Of a DNA stretch of 64,000 nt, positions 20,015-30,293 are shown one piece after another. Source of the DNA: Bacillus sp. FJAT-29790 (GTDB lineage: Bacteria > Bacillota > Bacilli > Bacillales > Cytobacillaceae); contig NZ_JAHNZZ010000001.1 of NCBI RefSeq assembly GCF_019039215.1, positions 1,843,543 to 1,907,542 of the forward strand, written 5' to 3'. The notes below the pieces were generated by a model that was not told where the DNA came from, ran no database searches, and saw nothing but the letters and a program-made list of their open reading frames with translations. The position numbers and the translations under genes were made by a program. Each line of letters begins with the position of its first letter. Position 1 is the stretch's first letter.

Positions 20015-20914
20015 TTATGTCGTAAAGAATGATGGGATATTTATTTTAACATGCTCGCCAAAGCCCGGGCGAAAAACCACATGATCACAAGCTCTAATGA
20101 CTTCGCCTTTATGAACAGTAACAACAAGCTTATGTCTATGATAATGAAACAGATCGGGTTCTTCAATATTTATGATTTCCCCGCTCTTCATGTAGAGATT
20201 ATACGATAATTCACGGCCCTGCTGTATACTTGATTTAAGCGGAAAGATGCCTATTTTAGATAATACAGGATATGGGATTGGTTCATTTTCTTTTATTTCA
20301 TCTTTAACAGACGGAATTTTTTCTTCTCCCATTACTTTCTTCCATTCCGTTTTTGCTTGTTTCTCTTCTCTTTCGTTCATGCTCGAAAAAATCGGAATAA
20401 GGGGACTGTTATAAGGAAAAATTGCTTCCCGAATCCATCCCCAAGGAATATTATATAGCTCGTTCGCATTCTTAATCTCGACAAAGACAGCAGGAACTTT
20501 TTCTCGTTTGCATTTTCTTAAGAAAGATGGAGTCAATGTACGAATGGGAACCCGTACTCCAATAATATAATCGATCGGACTATTTAACAATTGCGTCTTT
20601 ACCCGTTTGATTTCCTTTTCCATCGCATATTCATGACCGACAGAAGCCATTGTCAGAAAGGCAATGCATCCTTTAAGGATAAATTCATCAATAAAAAACT
20701 TTTTCATTTCTTGAAATGACTTTTCAAATGGAAAATTTTTATTCAAAAGAATTGGTGCAGGGGCCATTATAAATGGATCTGCGTCCATCTTCATAAACCG
20801 GTACCGATTAAAAATTGGTTTTATTGCTGTAATTTTTCCGTTATCAATCAGGAGTGATACTTTGTTAATTTCCTGGTCCTTTAAGATATTGGCATTTTCA
20901 ATAATATAAGTCAT
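20015..20914 (-). CDS. unrecognised protein, amidohydrolase-like N terminus
   Basis: 299 aa. I do not recognise a family with confidence. The first 35 residues (IIENANILKDQ, LLIDNGKITAI) resemble the beta-sandwich start of amidohydrolases, and the end (KGEVIRACDHVVFRPG) also resembles their closing strands. The HxH metal motif and other ligands are absent, so enzymatic activity is doubtful. Soluble, lysine-rich. ATG at 20914 has AGAGGGGG upstream; an upstream in-frame start at 20974 would run into the aroA terminator. It precedes ypiA. B. subtilis has no gene at this place that I can name. Confidence 0.65.
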   Translation of the reverse strand: MTYIIENANILKDQEINKVSLLIDNGKITAIKPIFNRYRFMKMDADPFIMAPAPILLNKNFPFEKSFQEMKKFFIDEFILKGCIAFLTMASVGHEYAMEKEIKRVKTQLLNSPIDYIIGVRVPIRTLTPSFLRKCKREKVPAVFVEIKNANELYNIPWGWIREAIFPYNSPLIPIFSSMNEREEKQAKTEWKKVMGEEKIPSVKDEIKENEPIPYPVLSKIGIFPLKSSIQQGRELSYNLYMKSGEIINIEEPDLFHYHRHKLVVTVHKGEVIRACDHVVFRPGFGEHVKINIPSFFTT

Positions 20915-20971
20915 AATACCCCCCTCTTTAACGGTCTTATGACAAGCTATGTAATTTCCCGATAAATATGA

Positions 20972-21014
20972 CAAAAAAACCTATTAAGAGCTGAATGCAG
21001 GCTCTTAATAGGTT
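20972..21014 (-). terminator. terminator of aroA
   Basis: Perfect 14-bp stem AACCTATTAAGAGC / GCTCTTAATAGGTT, with T-runs on both sides. Confidence 0.9.
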
Positions 21015-21023
21015 TTAAAATTA

Positions 21024-21137
21024 GGCTATTTTCGTAAGCTTTGTTGCTATTTAACCAAAATGAGGTGTAGTTGATTTCCGCTCCAATCACTCTCATACAT
21101 TACCTATTTAAAAACAACAATCATTTAGAAAACAGCC
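21024..21137 (+). mobile_element. MITE-like repeat, copy C (core deleted)
   Basis: 114 bp. Left terminus GGCTATTTTCGTAAGCTTTG, right end ..CAATCATTTAGAAAACAGCC. The GC-rich core is reduced to GTTGATTTCCGCTCCAATCA, so most of the interior seen in copies A and K is gone. Flanks TAAAATTA and TATAATTA match at 7 of 8. The left flank starts 1 bp after the aroA terminator stem. Confidence 0.85.
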
Positions 21138-21148
21138 TATAATTATTA

Positions 21149-22438
21149 TTAAGTAAGGCTTTTTAGGTGAGCAAAGAATGAAGGATATGAGATATAGATC
21201 GCTTGCTCATTTTCAAGTAAAACCTCGTTCTTGCTGATCGCAGCAGCTATGGCAAGCATCATCCCTATTCGGTGATCTCCATAACTTGAGACAGTGCCGC
21301 CGCCTGATAACGACGTCCTTCCTTTAATGATCATGCCATCATCTGTTGCCCTAATATCAGCACCGAGTTTAGTCAGCTCTGCGACGACTGTGTCGATTCG
21401 GTTTGTTTCTTTCACTTTCAATTCCTGTGCATCTTTAATGACCGTCTCCCCTTCAGCCTGTGTGGCTAAAAGAGCAATGACAGGTATTTCATCTATTAGT
21501 CTAGGAATCATTTCACCATCAATCGTGATCCCCTTAAGAGCGGACGTCTTAATCACGATATCACCAACAGGTTCAAAAGAATTCTCTTCATGCGGAATAA
21601 TCGTTAAATCAGCACCCATTTCCTTCATGACATCAATGATCCCTGTTCTTGTCGGATTTAAACCGACATTTTTTAAAATGATTTCACTGTTAGGCACAAT
21701 CGCACCTGCAACTAAAAAGAAAGCTGCTGATGAAATATCTCCAGGAACTTGTACATGAGTACCAGTTAATTGCTGGCCCCCCTTTATTCGGACTGTCCGT
21801 CCGTCAATCTCGATATCCCCGCCAAACTGCTTAATCATTCTTTCCGTATGATCTCTCGTCTTTTCCGGTTCTATGACAGTGGTGGTCCCAGTTGCCTGTA
21901 AGCCTGCAAACAGGATCGATGATTTTACCTGTGCACTTGCTACAGGCATCTCATACTCGATCCCTACTAGGTTCCCCCCCTGAATGGATAACGGCGTCAA
22001 TTCACCGTTCTTTCTGCCCTGGATGACAGCCCCCATCGAACGGAGTGGCTTTGTTACTCTTGTCATCGGTCTTTTTCCAATGGATTCGTCTCCGATTAAA
22101 ACCGAATGGAGTGGACGTCCTGCTAAAATTCCTGCTAATAATCGGATCGTCGTTCCCGAGTTCCCTACATCTAGTATTTCCGAAGGTTCTTGGAGACCCT
22201 CTAATCCATTCCCATAAATAACGACCTTATCATCCTGCTGTTCAATCGATACACCTAGTTTCTTAAAACATGCAATCGTATTTAAACAGTCTTCTCCCAA
22301 TAGAAAGTTTGTAACTGTTGTCTTTCCTTCTGCTAGCGCTCCAAACATTATCGAGCGATGGGATATCGATTTATCACCAGGGATATAAATTTCACCCCTC
22401 AAGCCGTGAATATTTGTTTGAAGTTTGATTGGCTCCAT
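21149..22438 (-). CDS. aroA: 3-phosphoshikimate 1-carboxyvinyltransferase (EPSP synthase)
   Basis: 429 aa. Sixth step of the shikimate pathway (PEP + shikimate-3-phosphate). Motifs: [18 protein letters not shown] near residue 22, [10 protein letters not shown] near 90, and KVKETNRI near 340. ATG at 22438 is chosen over an in-frame GTG at 22447. Called aroE in B. subtilis. A MITE and a second repeat separate it from tyrA, with which it is tightly linked in B. subtilis. Confidence 0.96.
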   Translation of the reverse strand: MEPIKLQTNIHGLRGEIYIPGDKSISHRSIMFGALAEGKTTVTNFLLGEDCLNTIACFKKLGVSIEQQDDKVVIYGNGLEGLQEPSEILDVGNSGTTIRLLAGILAGRPLHSVLIGDESIGKRPMTRVTKPLRSMGAVIQGRKNGELTPLSIQGGNLVGIEYEMPVASAQVKSSILFAGLQATGTTTVIEPEKTRDHTERMIKQFGGDIEIDGRTVRIKGGQQLTGTHVQVPGDISSAAFFLVAGAIVPNSEIILKNVGLNPTRTGIIDVMKEMGADLTIIPHEENSFEPVGDIVIKTSALKGITIDGEMIPRLIDEIPVIALLATQAEGETVIKDAQELKVKETNRIDTVVAELTKLGADIRATDDGMIIKGRTSLSGGGTVSSYGDHRIGMMLAIAAAISKNEVLLENEQAIYISYPSFFAHLKSLT

Positions 22439-22479
22439 AATAATCACCCTTTTTTAGCTGATTTATTCTCTTTTCTCTT

Positions 22480-22640
22480 GGCTGTTTTCGCATGTATTGT
22501 TGTTCTTGCATTAAAGTTTGTCCGTTGATTTCCGCTGCGGGCACTTTCTTTCCGCGGGAGTCAAGTACCCTCCGCTCCAATTAACTCAGATTATTTTAAA
22601 AAGTCACATTATAAAAGCACCAAACTTTACGAAAACAGCC
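22480..22640 (+). mobile_element. MITE-like repeat, copy D
   Basis: 161 bp between tyrA and aroA. Left terminus GGCTGTTTTCGCATGTATTG, right end CCAAACTTTACGAAAACAGCC. Second-subtype core, shortened (GTTGATTTCCGCTGCGGGCA, then GGAGTCAAGTACCCTCCGC). Flanks TTTCTCTT and TTTATCCT match at only 6 of 8. Confidence 0.8.
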
Positions 22641-22663
22641 TTTATCCTTTAATCCCATTGTCA

Positions 22664-22766
22664 AAATCAAATTCAACTTGGCGTATTTGCCCCATAAAAA
22701 AATTAGATACCTATTTGCATTGTCTCGCCACTAATATCGTGTAAAGACTTCTGCTGAATCTGGTTA
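22664..22766 (-). repeat. 3'-end element, decayed copy at tyrA
   Basis: On the minus strand tyrA ends in TAA, which is followed at once by CCAGATTCAGCAGAAGTCTT and further blocks CGATATTAGTGGCGAG, AATGCAAATAGGTATCTAA and GCAAATACGCCAAG. These align in order with the longer copy after folE (33381-33574), with an internal deletion. Confidence 0.75.
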
Positions 22767-23870
22767 TAGACCAATGGTTGTTTCATAACTTGTGTGGTTG
22801 TGAATGCACAAAGCGGCCCGGTCTCTGTCTTCTTCCGTTTGGAAGCTAATCACAAGAATCCCGTATATCTCCACGCGCGTTTCCCGAATGCGAATATTTG
22901 TAATACTAATTTCCTCTTTAGCAAGAAGGCCGGTAATTTCCGAAATTACCCCCGGATAGTCAGGGACATCAACAAATAAATCGTAAAAGGCCGGGATGGC
23001 TCCTCTTTGTTTTTGCGGCAATTCATCCCTGAATTGCTTCGCCCGATAGAAATAGTCAAAAATCTCTTCACTATTTTCTGATTCAAGCATGCCTGCGACT
23101 TTACCCATTTCTTCTTGCCAGTTCGCTAACAGATGTAACAATACTTCTTTATTATGTAGTAAAATGTCCCTCCACATTTCGGGACTGCTTGAAGCAATTC
23201 TCGTGACGTCACGAAAACCGCCGGCCGCGAGCCTCGGAATAAGCTTCTGTGTTTCACTCGATTTTTCCGCCTGATGAACAAGGGAAGCAGCAATTACATG
23301 GGGAAAATGACTAATAACTCCTGTCAGATAATCATGTTCGTCAGGAGTCATTTTTAAAAATCTTGCTTTTGTCCCTGCTAGCCATTCTTGCAATTGATGG
23401 ATTTGTTCCTCATGAATATGTTCTTCAGGTGTCAATAAATAGAAGGCATTTTCAAATAAAATAGATTTTGCAGCAGCAACGCCGCTTTTATGAGAGCCTG
23501 CCATTGGATGACCGCCGATAAAGGTAATTCCTTTTTGTTTCAGATTCCCAGCGATTTGGACAATTTCCTTTTTCGTACTGCCAGCGTCTGAAATAATAAC
23601 TTCTTTTTTAAGGTTTGCATGTTCCAGGATCCCTAGAATCCTTTCTGACTCTTTGACCGGAGTAGCAATTAAAATTAAATCAGCCCTCTGGGCTCCTTCT
23701 TCGATAGAATCTGCCGTTTCATCAACAACGCCAAGCATTTTCGCCAGTCTTGTTTGCTTTTCATTTACATCATAACCAATAATAATGGCATCTTCATGCG
23801 TTTTCTTTATACATAATGCCAGTGAGCCCCCAATTAAGCCTAACCCAATGACAAATACTCGGCCTTCCAT
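22764..23870 (-). CDS. tyrA: prephenate dehydrogenase
   Basis: 368 aa. Makes 4-hydroxyphenylpyruvate for tyrosine. The N-terminal Rossmann motif is GLGLIGGSLAL; helical dehydrogenase core with GGHPMAGSHKSG; a C-terminal ACT domain (DYPGVISEITGLLAKE, about 300-365) suggests feedback control by an amino acid. Follows hisC. Its stop codon coincides with the start of a dispersed repeat. Confidence 0.95.
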   Translation of the reverse strand: MEGRVFVIGLGLIGGSLALCIKKTHEDAIIIGYDVNEKQTRLAKMLGVVDETADSIEEGAQRADLILIATPVKESERILGILEHANLKKEVIISDAGSTKKEIVQIAGNLKQKGITFIGGHPMAGSHKSGVAAAKSILFENAFYLLTPEEHIHEEQIHQLQEWLAGTKARFLKMTPDEHDYLTGVISHFPHVIAASLVHQAEKSSETQKLIPRLAAGGFRDVTRIASSSPEMWRDILLHNKEVLLHLLANWQEEMGKVAGMLESENSEEIFDYFYRAKQFRDELPQKQRGAIPAFYDLFVDVPDYPGVISEITGLLAKEEISITNIRIRETRVEIYGILVISFQTEEDRDRAALCIHNHTSYETTIGL

Positions 23871-23882
23871 TAGCTCACCGCC

Positions 23883-24060
23883 TTCTAAAAATGACTTCAG
23901 AGGCTTTGCAGGCCTCTGAAGGTAGTTTATTTAAAGGCTTTGTTAACCAATGTTGTAGATAGACACGCGGGATCGATTTACCTTCCGAGAAGCGGCTGTT
24001 GCTCCGCAAAAAAGGTTCTCTACAGGAAAAATCGTCCCGCTGGTCTTCTTTTATCAACAT
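23883..24060 (-). repeat. SEGKS-type repeat, copy 1
   Basis: On the minus strand: GTTGATAAA near the start, CCTGTAGAGAACC, a TTTTTTG run, and CTCGGAAGGTAAATCGA. The same blocks in the same order occur at 54090-54292 (+). Both copies keep a frame containing SEGKS-x-PR. Fills the hisC-tyrA spacer together with a GAGGC/GCCTC stem. Confidence 0.65.
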
Positions 24061-24131
24061 TAATTATAACTGTGCCTATTTAAATATTGCATAATGACCA
24101 TTGAAATACTCTAAATATACGATGCATAAGC

Positions 24132-25232
24132 TTAAGAATTATTCGCTTTTTCGACTAAATATTGTCCCATTAGCTTAATCACGCCTTCATTTTGTTCCGC
24201 AGATCCGACTGTAACCCGTACAGATGTGGGGAAGCCAAGAGCTTTACCTGAGCGGACGATGTATCCACGCTCAAGCAAGTATTGAAACACTTCATTTCCG
24301 TCGGCATTAAAATCGATTAATAAGAAATTTCCTTGTGAAGGATAATACTTTAGCTTTTTATCCTCGCAAAAGCGATAAAATTGTTCAAGACCTTCTCTAT
24401 TTTTCTGCTTGCAATCCGCGATAAATGATTGGTCTTCGATTGCAGCAATTGCTGCGGCCTGTGCAAATCGATTGACATTAAACGGTTCCCTTGCCGGTTC
24501 CAAAGCACGAATGATTTGTGGATGGCTAATCCCATATCCAACTCGCAGACTAGCTAATCCATAGATCTTCGAAAATGTCCGGAGAATAATTATATTTTGA
24601 TACTGGCTTAATAAATTCAGAGATTCACAAAGATCGTCAGCTACCACATATTCATAATAAGCCTCATCAAGAACAACTAATACGTCTTGAGGCACTTTTT
24701 CCAAAAACGATTGCAAGTGATTTTCCGGGATATAGACACCTGTCGGATTATTCGGATTACAAATCCAGACGACGGCCGTGTTCTCATCTATTGCTTTAAG
24801 CATCCCTTCTAGGTCGTGTTCACCATTAATTAAAGGAACTTCTCTGATTTCTGCACCTTCAATCACAGCATTGTGCTTATACTGCGGAAATGTAGGTGAT
24901 GCCATAACTGTATTCGTCCCCGGTCCTAATAGCGATCTTGAAATGACTTGAATAATTTCATCTGAACCGTTTCCGAATATCAATTGTTCTTCATTTGTCT
25001 TTAGAAAGCCTGATAAAGCAGTACGCAGATCTGCAGCATAGCCATCAGGGTATAATGGAAAAAAGGAAAGAGGCTGGTTTAATTTCCCCGGGACCCTTTC
25101 CGAGCATCCAAATGGATTTTCATTGGAGGCAAGCTTGGTAATCTTTTCAAGTCCATATTGCTTTTTCACTTCATCAATTGATTTCCCCGGCTGGTAAGGA
25201 GTTAAACGAAGTAATTGCTCTTTCCATTTCAT
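24132..25232 (-). CDS. hisC: histidinol-phosphate aminotransferase
   Basis: 366 aa fold-type I PLP enzyme. The Schiff-base lysine lies in [17 protein letters not shown] (near residue 220); [15 protein letters not shown] and the C-terminal RVTVG are family marks. In B. subtilis this protein serves both histidine and aromatic amino acid synthesis, which explains its place between aroH and tyrA. Confidence 0.94.
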   Translation of the reverse strand: MKWKEQLLRLTPYQPGKSIDEVKKQYGLEKITKLASNENPFGCSERVPGKLNQPLSFFPLYPDGYAADLRTALSGFLKTNEEQLIFGNGSDEIIQVISRSLLGPGTNTVMASPTFPQYKHNAVIEGAEIREVPLINGEHDLEGMLKAIDENTAVVWICNPNNPTGVYIPENHLQSFLEKVPQDVLVVLDEAYYEYVVADDLCESLNLLSQYQNIIILRTFSKIYGLASLRVGYGISHPQIIRALEPAREPFNVNRFAQAAAIAAIEDQSFIADCKQKNREGLEQFYRFCEDKKLKYYPSQGNFLLIDFNADGNEVFQYLLERGYIVRSGKALGFPTSVRVTVGSAEQNEGVIKLMGQYLVEKANNS

Positions 25233-25270
25233 ATTTATCCACCTTCTCTAACTTTTTCGTTATTTCTATT

Positions 25271-25465
25271 GGCTCTTTTCGCATATTTTGTTGTTATTGA
25301 CTTTCAAAGTTTACCCGTTGATTTCCGCTGCGGACACTTGCTTCCGCGGGGAGGGACGGGAGCCTCCTCGGCGTTACCGCCTGTGGGGTCTCCCGCTTCC
25401 CTCTATTTCCCGCTGGAGTCAAGTACCCTCCGCTCCAATCAACTCAGATAGATAGTCACACTAAT
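25271..25465 (+). mobile_element. MITE-like repeat, copy E (right end lost)
   Basis: Left terminus GGCTCTTTTCGCATATTTTG, then a full second-subtype core (GTTGATTTCCGCTGCGGACA, GAGCCTCCTCGGCG, GGTCTCCCG). The right inverted repeat is not found; the sequence runs into another repeat at 25473. It occupies the aroH-hisC junction where B. subtilis carries trpEDCFBA. Confidence 0.75.
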
Positions 25466-25472
25466 AAAGTAA

Positions 25473-25525
25473 AGATACCTAATCACTATTCGTATCGGGA
25501 ATTCTGCTGCATAAAGTTAAAAGCT
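25473..25525 (-). repeat. 3'-end element, decayed copy after aroH
   Basis: Minus strand TTAACTTTATGCAGCAGAA starting about 7 nt after the aroH stop, then CGATA..TAGTGA and GGTATCT blocks in the same order as in the tyrA and folE copies. Confidence 0.6.
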
Positions 25526-25532
25526 AGGAAGA

Positions 25533-25910
25533 TCATTTGGAGTTAACTTCCGTTTTCAAATCAGGTCTTAGGCTTGTAGCTCCCCCTAGATAAATATGGC
25601 TTACTTCTTGCTGAGATAAATTTGTGTTCACATGCATCATCACCCGAATGCATTTTGATAAAGAGGATTGGACAGGAATTTCAGTCATACACATGACAGG
25701 TACAAACGTCCACCCCTCGATTAAACGCATTGCTTTCGCAGGAAAGGCTGCAGTAATATCCTCCGTCACGGAAATGAAGACAGAAGCAACTGTATCAGCT
25801 TCGATTGCATTTTCATCAATCATTCTCCTAAGCAATATCTCTGTTGCTTCGATAATTTCCGTTTCATTGTCTTCTTTAACGGTGATGGCTCCTCTTACCC
25901 CTCGAATCAC
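25533..25910 (-). CDS. aroH: chorismate mutase, AroH class
   Basis: 125 aa monofunctional trimeric-type mutase converting chorismate to prephenate. Arg7 of the active site lies in MIRGVRGAITV; EATEILLRRMI and the C-terminal IYLGGATSLRPDL match the family. Last of aroC-aroB-aroH; no trp genes follow. Confidence 0.95.
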   Translation of the reverse strand: MIRGVRGAITVKEDNETEIIEATEILLRRMIDENAIEADTVASVFISVTEDITAAFPAKAMRLIEGWTFVPVMCMTEIPVQSSLSKCIRVMMHVNTNLSQQEVSHIYLGGATSLRPDLKTEVNSK

Positions 25911-25926
25911 TTGAATTCCCTCCTTA

Positions 25927-25961
25927 GAAAAGCGCTGAAGTTAGACATTTATCTAACTCCA
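25927..25961 (-). repeat. GAAAAGCGCTG repeat, copy 1
   Basis: GAAAAGCGCTGAAGTTAGAC and following bases match 28374-28409 with about four differences over 33 bp. GTTAGA/TCTAAC forms a perfect small hairpin. Between aroB and aroH. Confidence 0.55.
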
Positions 25962-25967
25962 TAAAAT

Positions 25968-27053
25968 TTATATATTTTCACCTTGAAATTTTCCTAGTTC
26001 AATCAATAGCTCTTCATCAGAAAATTCATATAGAACCGGTTCTCCAATATGCTTTAATAATACAAAACGGATTTTTTGCCCAATCGATTTTTTATCCTGT
26101 TTCATTCGTTCCAATAATTTTTCATTTGCCAGTTCTTTCGGAATGCTGATTTCATATCCTAAACGGGATAGCCATTCTTTAAACTCCTCGATCGCAAACG
26201 GAAGATCGTATATCTTTTTGCTTAATTCCAAAGCAAATAACATTCCGACAGCAACTGCTTCCCCATGTGTACAGTTACCATAGCCCATTTCCGCTTCGAT
26301 CGCATGACCAAGCGTATGCCCGAAATTCAAAAAGGCTCGGACTCCCGTCTCCTTTTCATCTTGTGAGACAAAAGCACCCTTTATTTCAATCCCCTTTGTT
26401 AAGGCAATGTTTAATTCTTGTTCCGTTATCTCATCAAGCGAATGTATATGTTCTCTTAACCATATGTAAAATAGCGGATCTTTAATCAGTCCATGCTTAA
26501 TGACCTCAGCAAAGCCTGATCTCTTTTCGCTTAACGGAAGCGAAGCAAGGAAATTTAAATCATAAAATACCGCATCAGGCTGGTGGAAGGCACCGATCAT
26601 ATTTTTTCCTAAAGGATGATTGATGGCTACCTTTCCTCCTACAGCACTGTCATGGGCTAAAATCGTCGTTGGAACTTGAATGAATGGAATGCCCCTCATA
26701 TAAGTTGCTGCGACAAACCCGCCCAAATCACCGACAGCACCCCCGCCAAATGAAAGCAGGACAGATTTTCTGTCCAGCTTCTCTTCCAAGCAAAAGCTTA
26801 AGCATCGATAATACACATCAAATGTTTTCGCCTTTTCCCCACTAGGAACAATACATGATTTCACATCAAATTCAGATAAAACGTTTTGAATGGCAGGAAG
26901 ATAGTGGCTTGCTACCGTTTCATCCGTGATGAGTATGATGTTTGTTAAAGAAGGGTAATTTCCTTTAATAAAAGAAGTTAATTGATTAATTACACCGGCA
27001 CCAATGTAGACTGGATATGTTTTCGAGTTCGTCTGTATGGAAACCTCTTTCAT
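25968..27053 (-). CDS. aroB: 3-dehydroquinate synthase
   Basis: 361 aa NAD- and metal-dependent enzyme, second step of the shikimate pathway. Seen: GGGAVGDLGGFVAATYMRG, VPTTILAHDSAVGGK and the metal histidines of NFGHTLGHAIE. The start overlaps the aroC stop (TAATG). Confidence 0.96.
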   Translation of the reverse strand: MKEVSIQTNSKTYPVYIGAGVINQLTSFIKGNYPSLTNIILITDETVASHYLPAIQNVLSEFDVKSCIVPSGEKAKTFDVYYRCLSFCLEEKLDRKSVLLSFGGGAVGDLGGFVAATYMRGIPFIQVPTTILAHDSAVGGKVAINHPLGKNMIGAFHQPDAVFYDLNFLASLPLSEKRSGFAEVIKHGLIKDPLFYIWLREHIHSLDEITEQELNIALTKGIEIKGAFVSQDEKETGVRAFLNFGHTLGHAIEAEMGYGNCTHGEAVAVGMLFALELSKKIYDLPFAIEEFKEWLSRLGYEISIPKELANEKLLERMKQDKKSIGQKIRFVLLKHIGEPVLYEFSDEELLIELGKFQGENI

Positions 27054-28225
27054 TAGAATTCCCTCGCAAACTCTCTTTGCTTGTCAACTGCTTCTTTTAA
27101 AGCTTCAAATCGGTCTGAGTAGAATTGATCAACGATAGCAGCGGCCAATTCCCATGCAACTACGTTTTCGGCTACGACTGCTGCCGCAGGAACTGCACAG
27201 CTGTCAGACCGTTCGATGCTCGCTGAAAACGGTTCTTTTGTTTCAATATCAACACTTTGAAGCGGCTTATACAATGTTGGAATCGGCTTCATTACACCTC
27301 TCACAACGATTGGCATGCCCGTAGTCATTCCACCTTCGAAGCCGCCCAAACGATTCGTTTTTCGTGAATACCCATGTTCCTTACTCCATGTAATTTCATC
27401 ATGTACCTCACTGCCTGGCTTCCTCGCAGCCTCAAAACCGATACCGATTTCGACACCTTTAAATGCATTAATACTCATAATTCCACTTGCCAATTTTGCA
27501 TCAAGCTTGCGATCATAATGCACATAACTTCCTACACCAGGAGGCATGCCCTCAATAATAACCTCAACAACACCACCGATTGAATCACCGTTTTCTTTTG
27601 CTTCATCAATCGCATTCATCATTTTCAGTTCCGCATCAGAATCAAGACAACGGACAGGTGAGTTTTCAGTTATTTCTCTTAATTGCCCAAGGGATTCATA
27701 TTCATTTACTGAAGACTTGATTCCGCCAATTTCAACAACATGGGAAGCCACTTCAATGCCAAGTGATGCTAATAATTTTTTGGCGACAGCACCTGCGGCT
27801 ACTCTAACAGTTGTTTCTCTTGCGGAGGAACGTTCAAGGACATTCCGCATATCTCTATGCCCATATTTAATCGCACCATTTAAATCTGCATGACCTGGAC
27901 GAGGACGCGTGATCCTTCTTTTCATTTCTTCTTCTTCTTCCGGAGCGATAGGATCTTGCCCCATGATCTTCGTCCAGTGCTTCCAGTCATTATTTTCAAC
28001 GACAAGCGCAACCGGGGAACCGAGTGTATACCCATGCCTAACCCCGCCGGTAATTTGCACTGTATCTTTCTCAATTTGCATTCTTCTTCCTCTGCCGTGA
28101 CCCTTTTGGCGTCTAGCCAATTCATCATTTATGTCTGTATCAAGCAGCGGCAAGCCTGCAGGCAACCCTTCAATAATCGTTGTTAGCTGCGGCCCATGTG
28201 ATTCACCAGATGTTAAATATCTCAA
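27053..28225 (-). CDS. aroC: chorismate synthase
   Basis: 390 aa FMN-dependent final step to chorismate. Motifs: GESHGPQL at the N terminus, [27 protein letters not shown] and [10 protein letters not shown] at 28225 is chosen because GGGGG lies 8 nt upstream and the product then begins [11 protein letters not shown] like B. subtilis AroF. Confidence 0.95.
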   Translation of the reverse strand: MRYLTSGESHGPQLTTIIEGLPAGLPLLDTDINDELARRQKGHGRGRRMQIEKDTVQITGGVRHGYTLGSPVALVVENNDWKHWTKIMGQDPIAPEEEEEMKRRITRPRPGHADLNGAIKYGHRDMRNVLERSSARETTVRVAAGAVAKKLLASLGIEVASHVVEIGGIKSSVNEYESLGQLREITENSPVRCLDSDAELKMMNAIDEAKENGDSIGGVVEVIIEGMPPGVGSYVHYDRKLDAKLASGIMSINAFKGVEIGIGFEAARKPGSEVHDEITWSKEHGYSRKTNRLGGFEGGMTTGMPIVVRGVMKPIPTLYKPLQSVDIETKEPFSASIERSDSCAVPAAAVVAENVVAWELAAAIVDQFYSDRFEALKEAVDKQREFAREF

Positions 28226-28373
28226 AATTCTTTCCCCCTTCAACGCTTTAAAGGATTATGTTCCAATATAACATATTGAAAACAATAAATATAGTAATAA
28301 AATAAAATAATTCCTATAATATTTTTACTATTTGCATTTTAACATGAAAAAGAGCATTACTCCAATGAAACAA

Positions 28374-28409
28374 GAAAAGCGCTGGAGCTATACAGTTATC
28401 TAACTCGAA
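28374..28409 (-). repeat. GAAAAGCGCTG repeat, copy 2
   Basis: GAAAAGCGCTGGAGCTATAC followed by AGTTATCTAACTCG; homologous to 25927-25961. Lies in the aroC leader about 150 nt before its start. Confidence 0.55.
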
Positions 28410-28435
28410 AAAAGTTATACTTACTTATAATTTAA

Positions 28436-28655
28436 GGCTGTTTTCGTAAACTTTGTTGTTATCGGGAATAAACAATGCCCGTTCCTTTCCGCTACAGGCA
28501 CTTGCTTTCCGCGGGGAGGAAGTCGAGCCTCCTCGACGTTCCGTCTGCGGGGTCTCGACTTTTCCTCTATCTCCCGCAGGAGTCAAGTGCCTTCCGCTCC
28601 AATCCACTCACCGTTTTCAATGTTGATAAAAGCAACAATCTTTTAGAAAATAGCC
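28436..28655 (+). mobile_element. MITE-like repeat, copy F (intact, perfect target duplication)
   Basis: 220 bp with left terminus GGCTGTTTTCGTAAACTTTG and right end CAACAATCTTTTAGAAAATAGCC; the termini match as inverted repeats at 18 of 23 positions. Flanked by identical octamers TAATTTAA (28428-28435 and 28656-28663). The core is intermediate between the two subtypes. The right octamer overlaps the T-tract of the cheR terminator. Confidence 0.92.
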
Positions 28656-28660
28656 TAATT

Positions 28661-28690
28661 TAAAAAGGAGTCCGGATTTCTCCAGACTCT
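28661..28690 (-). terminator. terminator of cheR
   Basis: AGTCTGG / CCGGACT stem (one G-U pair) followed on the minus strand by CCTTTTTAAATTA, 7 nt past the cheR stop. Confidence 0.75.
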
Positions 28691-28696
28691 CTTCCA

Positions 28697-29470
<774 letters not shown>

Positions 29471-29613
29471 TCATCCTTCTCCCCTGTTATTTGCTTAGTT
29501 CTATGTATAATCTTAAGTATATCGAAAAAAAATGTTAGTGTACCACTTTTTAGGTCAAAAGAATTATTTTTCCGGCTGTTTTCATTTTTTGTTCAAACTT
29601 TGTATCCGGTTAC

Positions 29614-29648
29614 AAAAAAAGCACCCGCAGGTAGCGAGTGCTTTTTTT
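29614..29648 (-). terminator. terminator of ndk
   Basis: GCACTCGC / GCGGGTGC stem with A- and T-runs on either side, 9 nt from the ndk stop. Confidence 0.85.
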
Positions 29649-29656
29649 GAATTGGA

Positions 29657-30103
29657 TTAGTTAATCCATTCATTCATTAATTTAGAGTACTCAACAAGTT
29701 CATCTTGTTTAAAGAATAAACCGATTTCGCGTTCAGCACTTGCAGGTGAATCAGAACCGTGGATAATATTCTTTCCAACAGTTGCAGCAAAGTCCCCGCG
29801 AATTGTTCCTGGTGCTGCATCTTTAGGGTTTGTGGCACCCATCATTTGACGCGCGGTAGCGATTACATTCTCGCCTTCCCAAACCATCGCAAAAACAGGT
29901 CCTGAAGTAATAAAGTCAACTAATTCGCCAAAGAATGGACGCTCTTTATGCTCGCCGTAATGCTGCTCTGCAAGCTCTGTAGAAATGCTCATAAGCTTTC
30001 CGCCAACAAGTTGGAAACCTTTCTTTTCGAACTTGGCAACAATTTCGCCAATTAAATTCCGTTGAACGCCGTCAGGCTTAACCATTAAAAATGTTTTTTC
30101 CAT
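29657..30103 (-). CDS. ndk: nucleoside diphosphate kinase
   Basis: 148 aa, normal length. Balances NTP pools by phosphate transfer through the active-site histidine in [24 protein letters not shown] is the family N terminus. ATG at 30103 has AGGAG upstream. Confidence 0.97.
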   Translation of the reverse strand: MEKTFLMVKPDGVQRNLIGEIVAKFEKKGFQLVGGKLMSISTELAEQHYGEHKERPFFGELVDFITSGPVFAMVWEGENVIATARQMMGATNPKDAAPGTIRGDFAATVGKNIIHGSDSPASAEREIGLFFKQDELVEYSKLMNEWIN

Positions 30104-30159
30104 GAATTCCACTCCTAAAGCTTATGTATAGGGATTACCTCTGAAGATGATCCATGAAA

Positions 30160-30188
30160 ATATTAACATTGTTTTGACAATTTAGCAA
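30160..30188 (-). promoter_or_regulatory. candidate sigma-A promoter of ndk
   Basis: TTGCTA (30188-30183), 17 bp spacer, TAATAT (30165-30160), about 55 nt before the start codon. Confidence 0.5.
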
Positions 30189-30192
30189 CTTA

Positions 30193-30246
30193 GAATCAAC
30201 TTTATACAAAACTTGTTTTTAAACAACAATCATTTAAAATACAGCC
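30193..30246 (+). mobile_element. MITE-like repeat, copy I (right-end remnant)
   Basis: AATCAAC..ATACAAAAC..AAACAACAATCATTTAAAATACAGCC matches the right arm of copies A, G and K. The core and left end are missing. It abuts the T-tract of the hepT terminator. Confidence 0.7.
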
Positions 30247-30248
30247 TA

Positions 30249-30282
30249 TAAAAAAGCTTCAGCCCCTAATAAGAAGCTGAAG
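30249..30282 (-). terminator. terminator of hepT
   Basis: CTTCAGC / GCTGAAG stem followed on the minus strand by CTTTTTTATA. Confidence 0.75.
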
Positions 30283-30293
30283 AGAATATACGA

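Noticed and set aside
21294-21758. Plus-strand 154-aa ORF opposite aroA
   Set aside because: Entirely antisense to aroA with no ribosome site.
27890-28186. Plus-strand ORF of 98 aa opposite aroC
   Set aside because: Antisense to the highly conserved aroC; composition and lack of a start signal mark it as a shadow frame.
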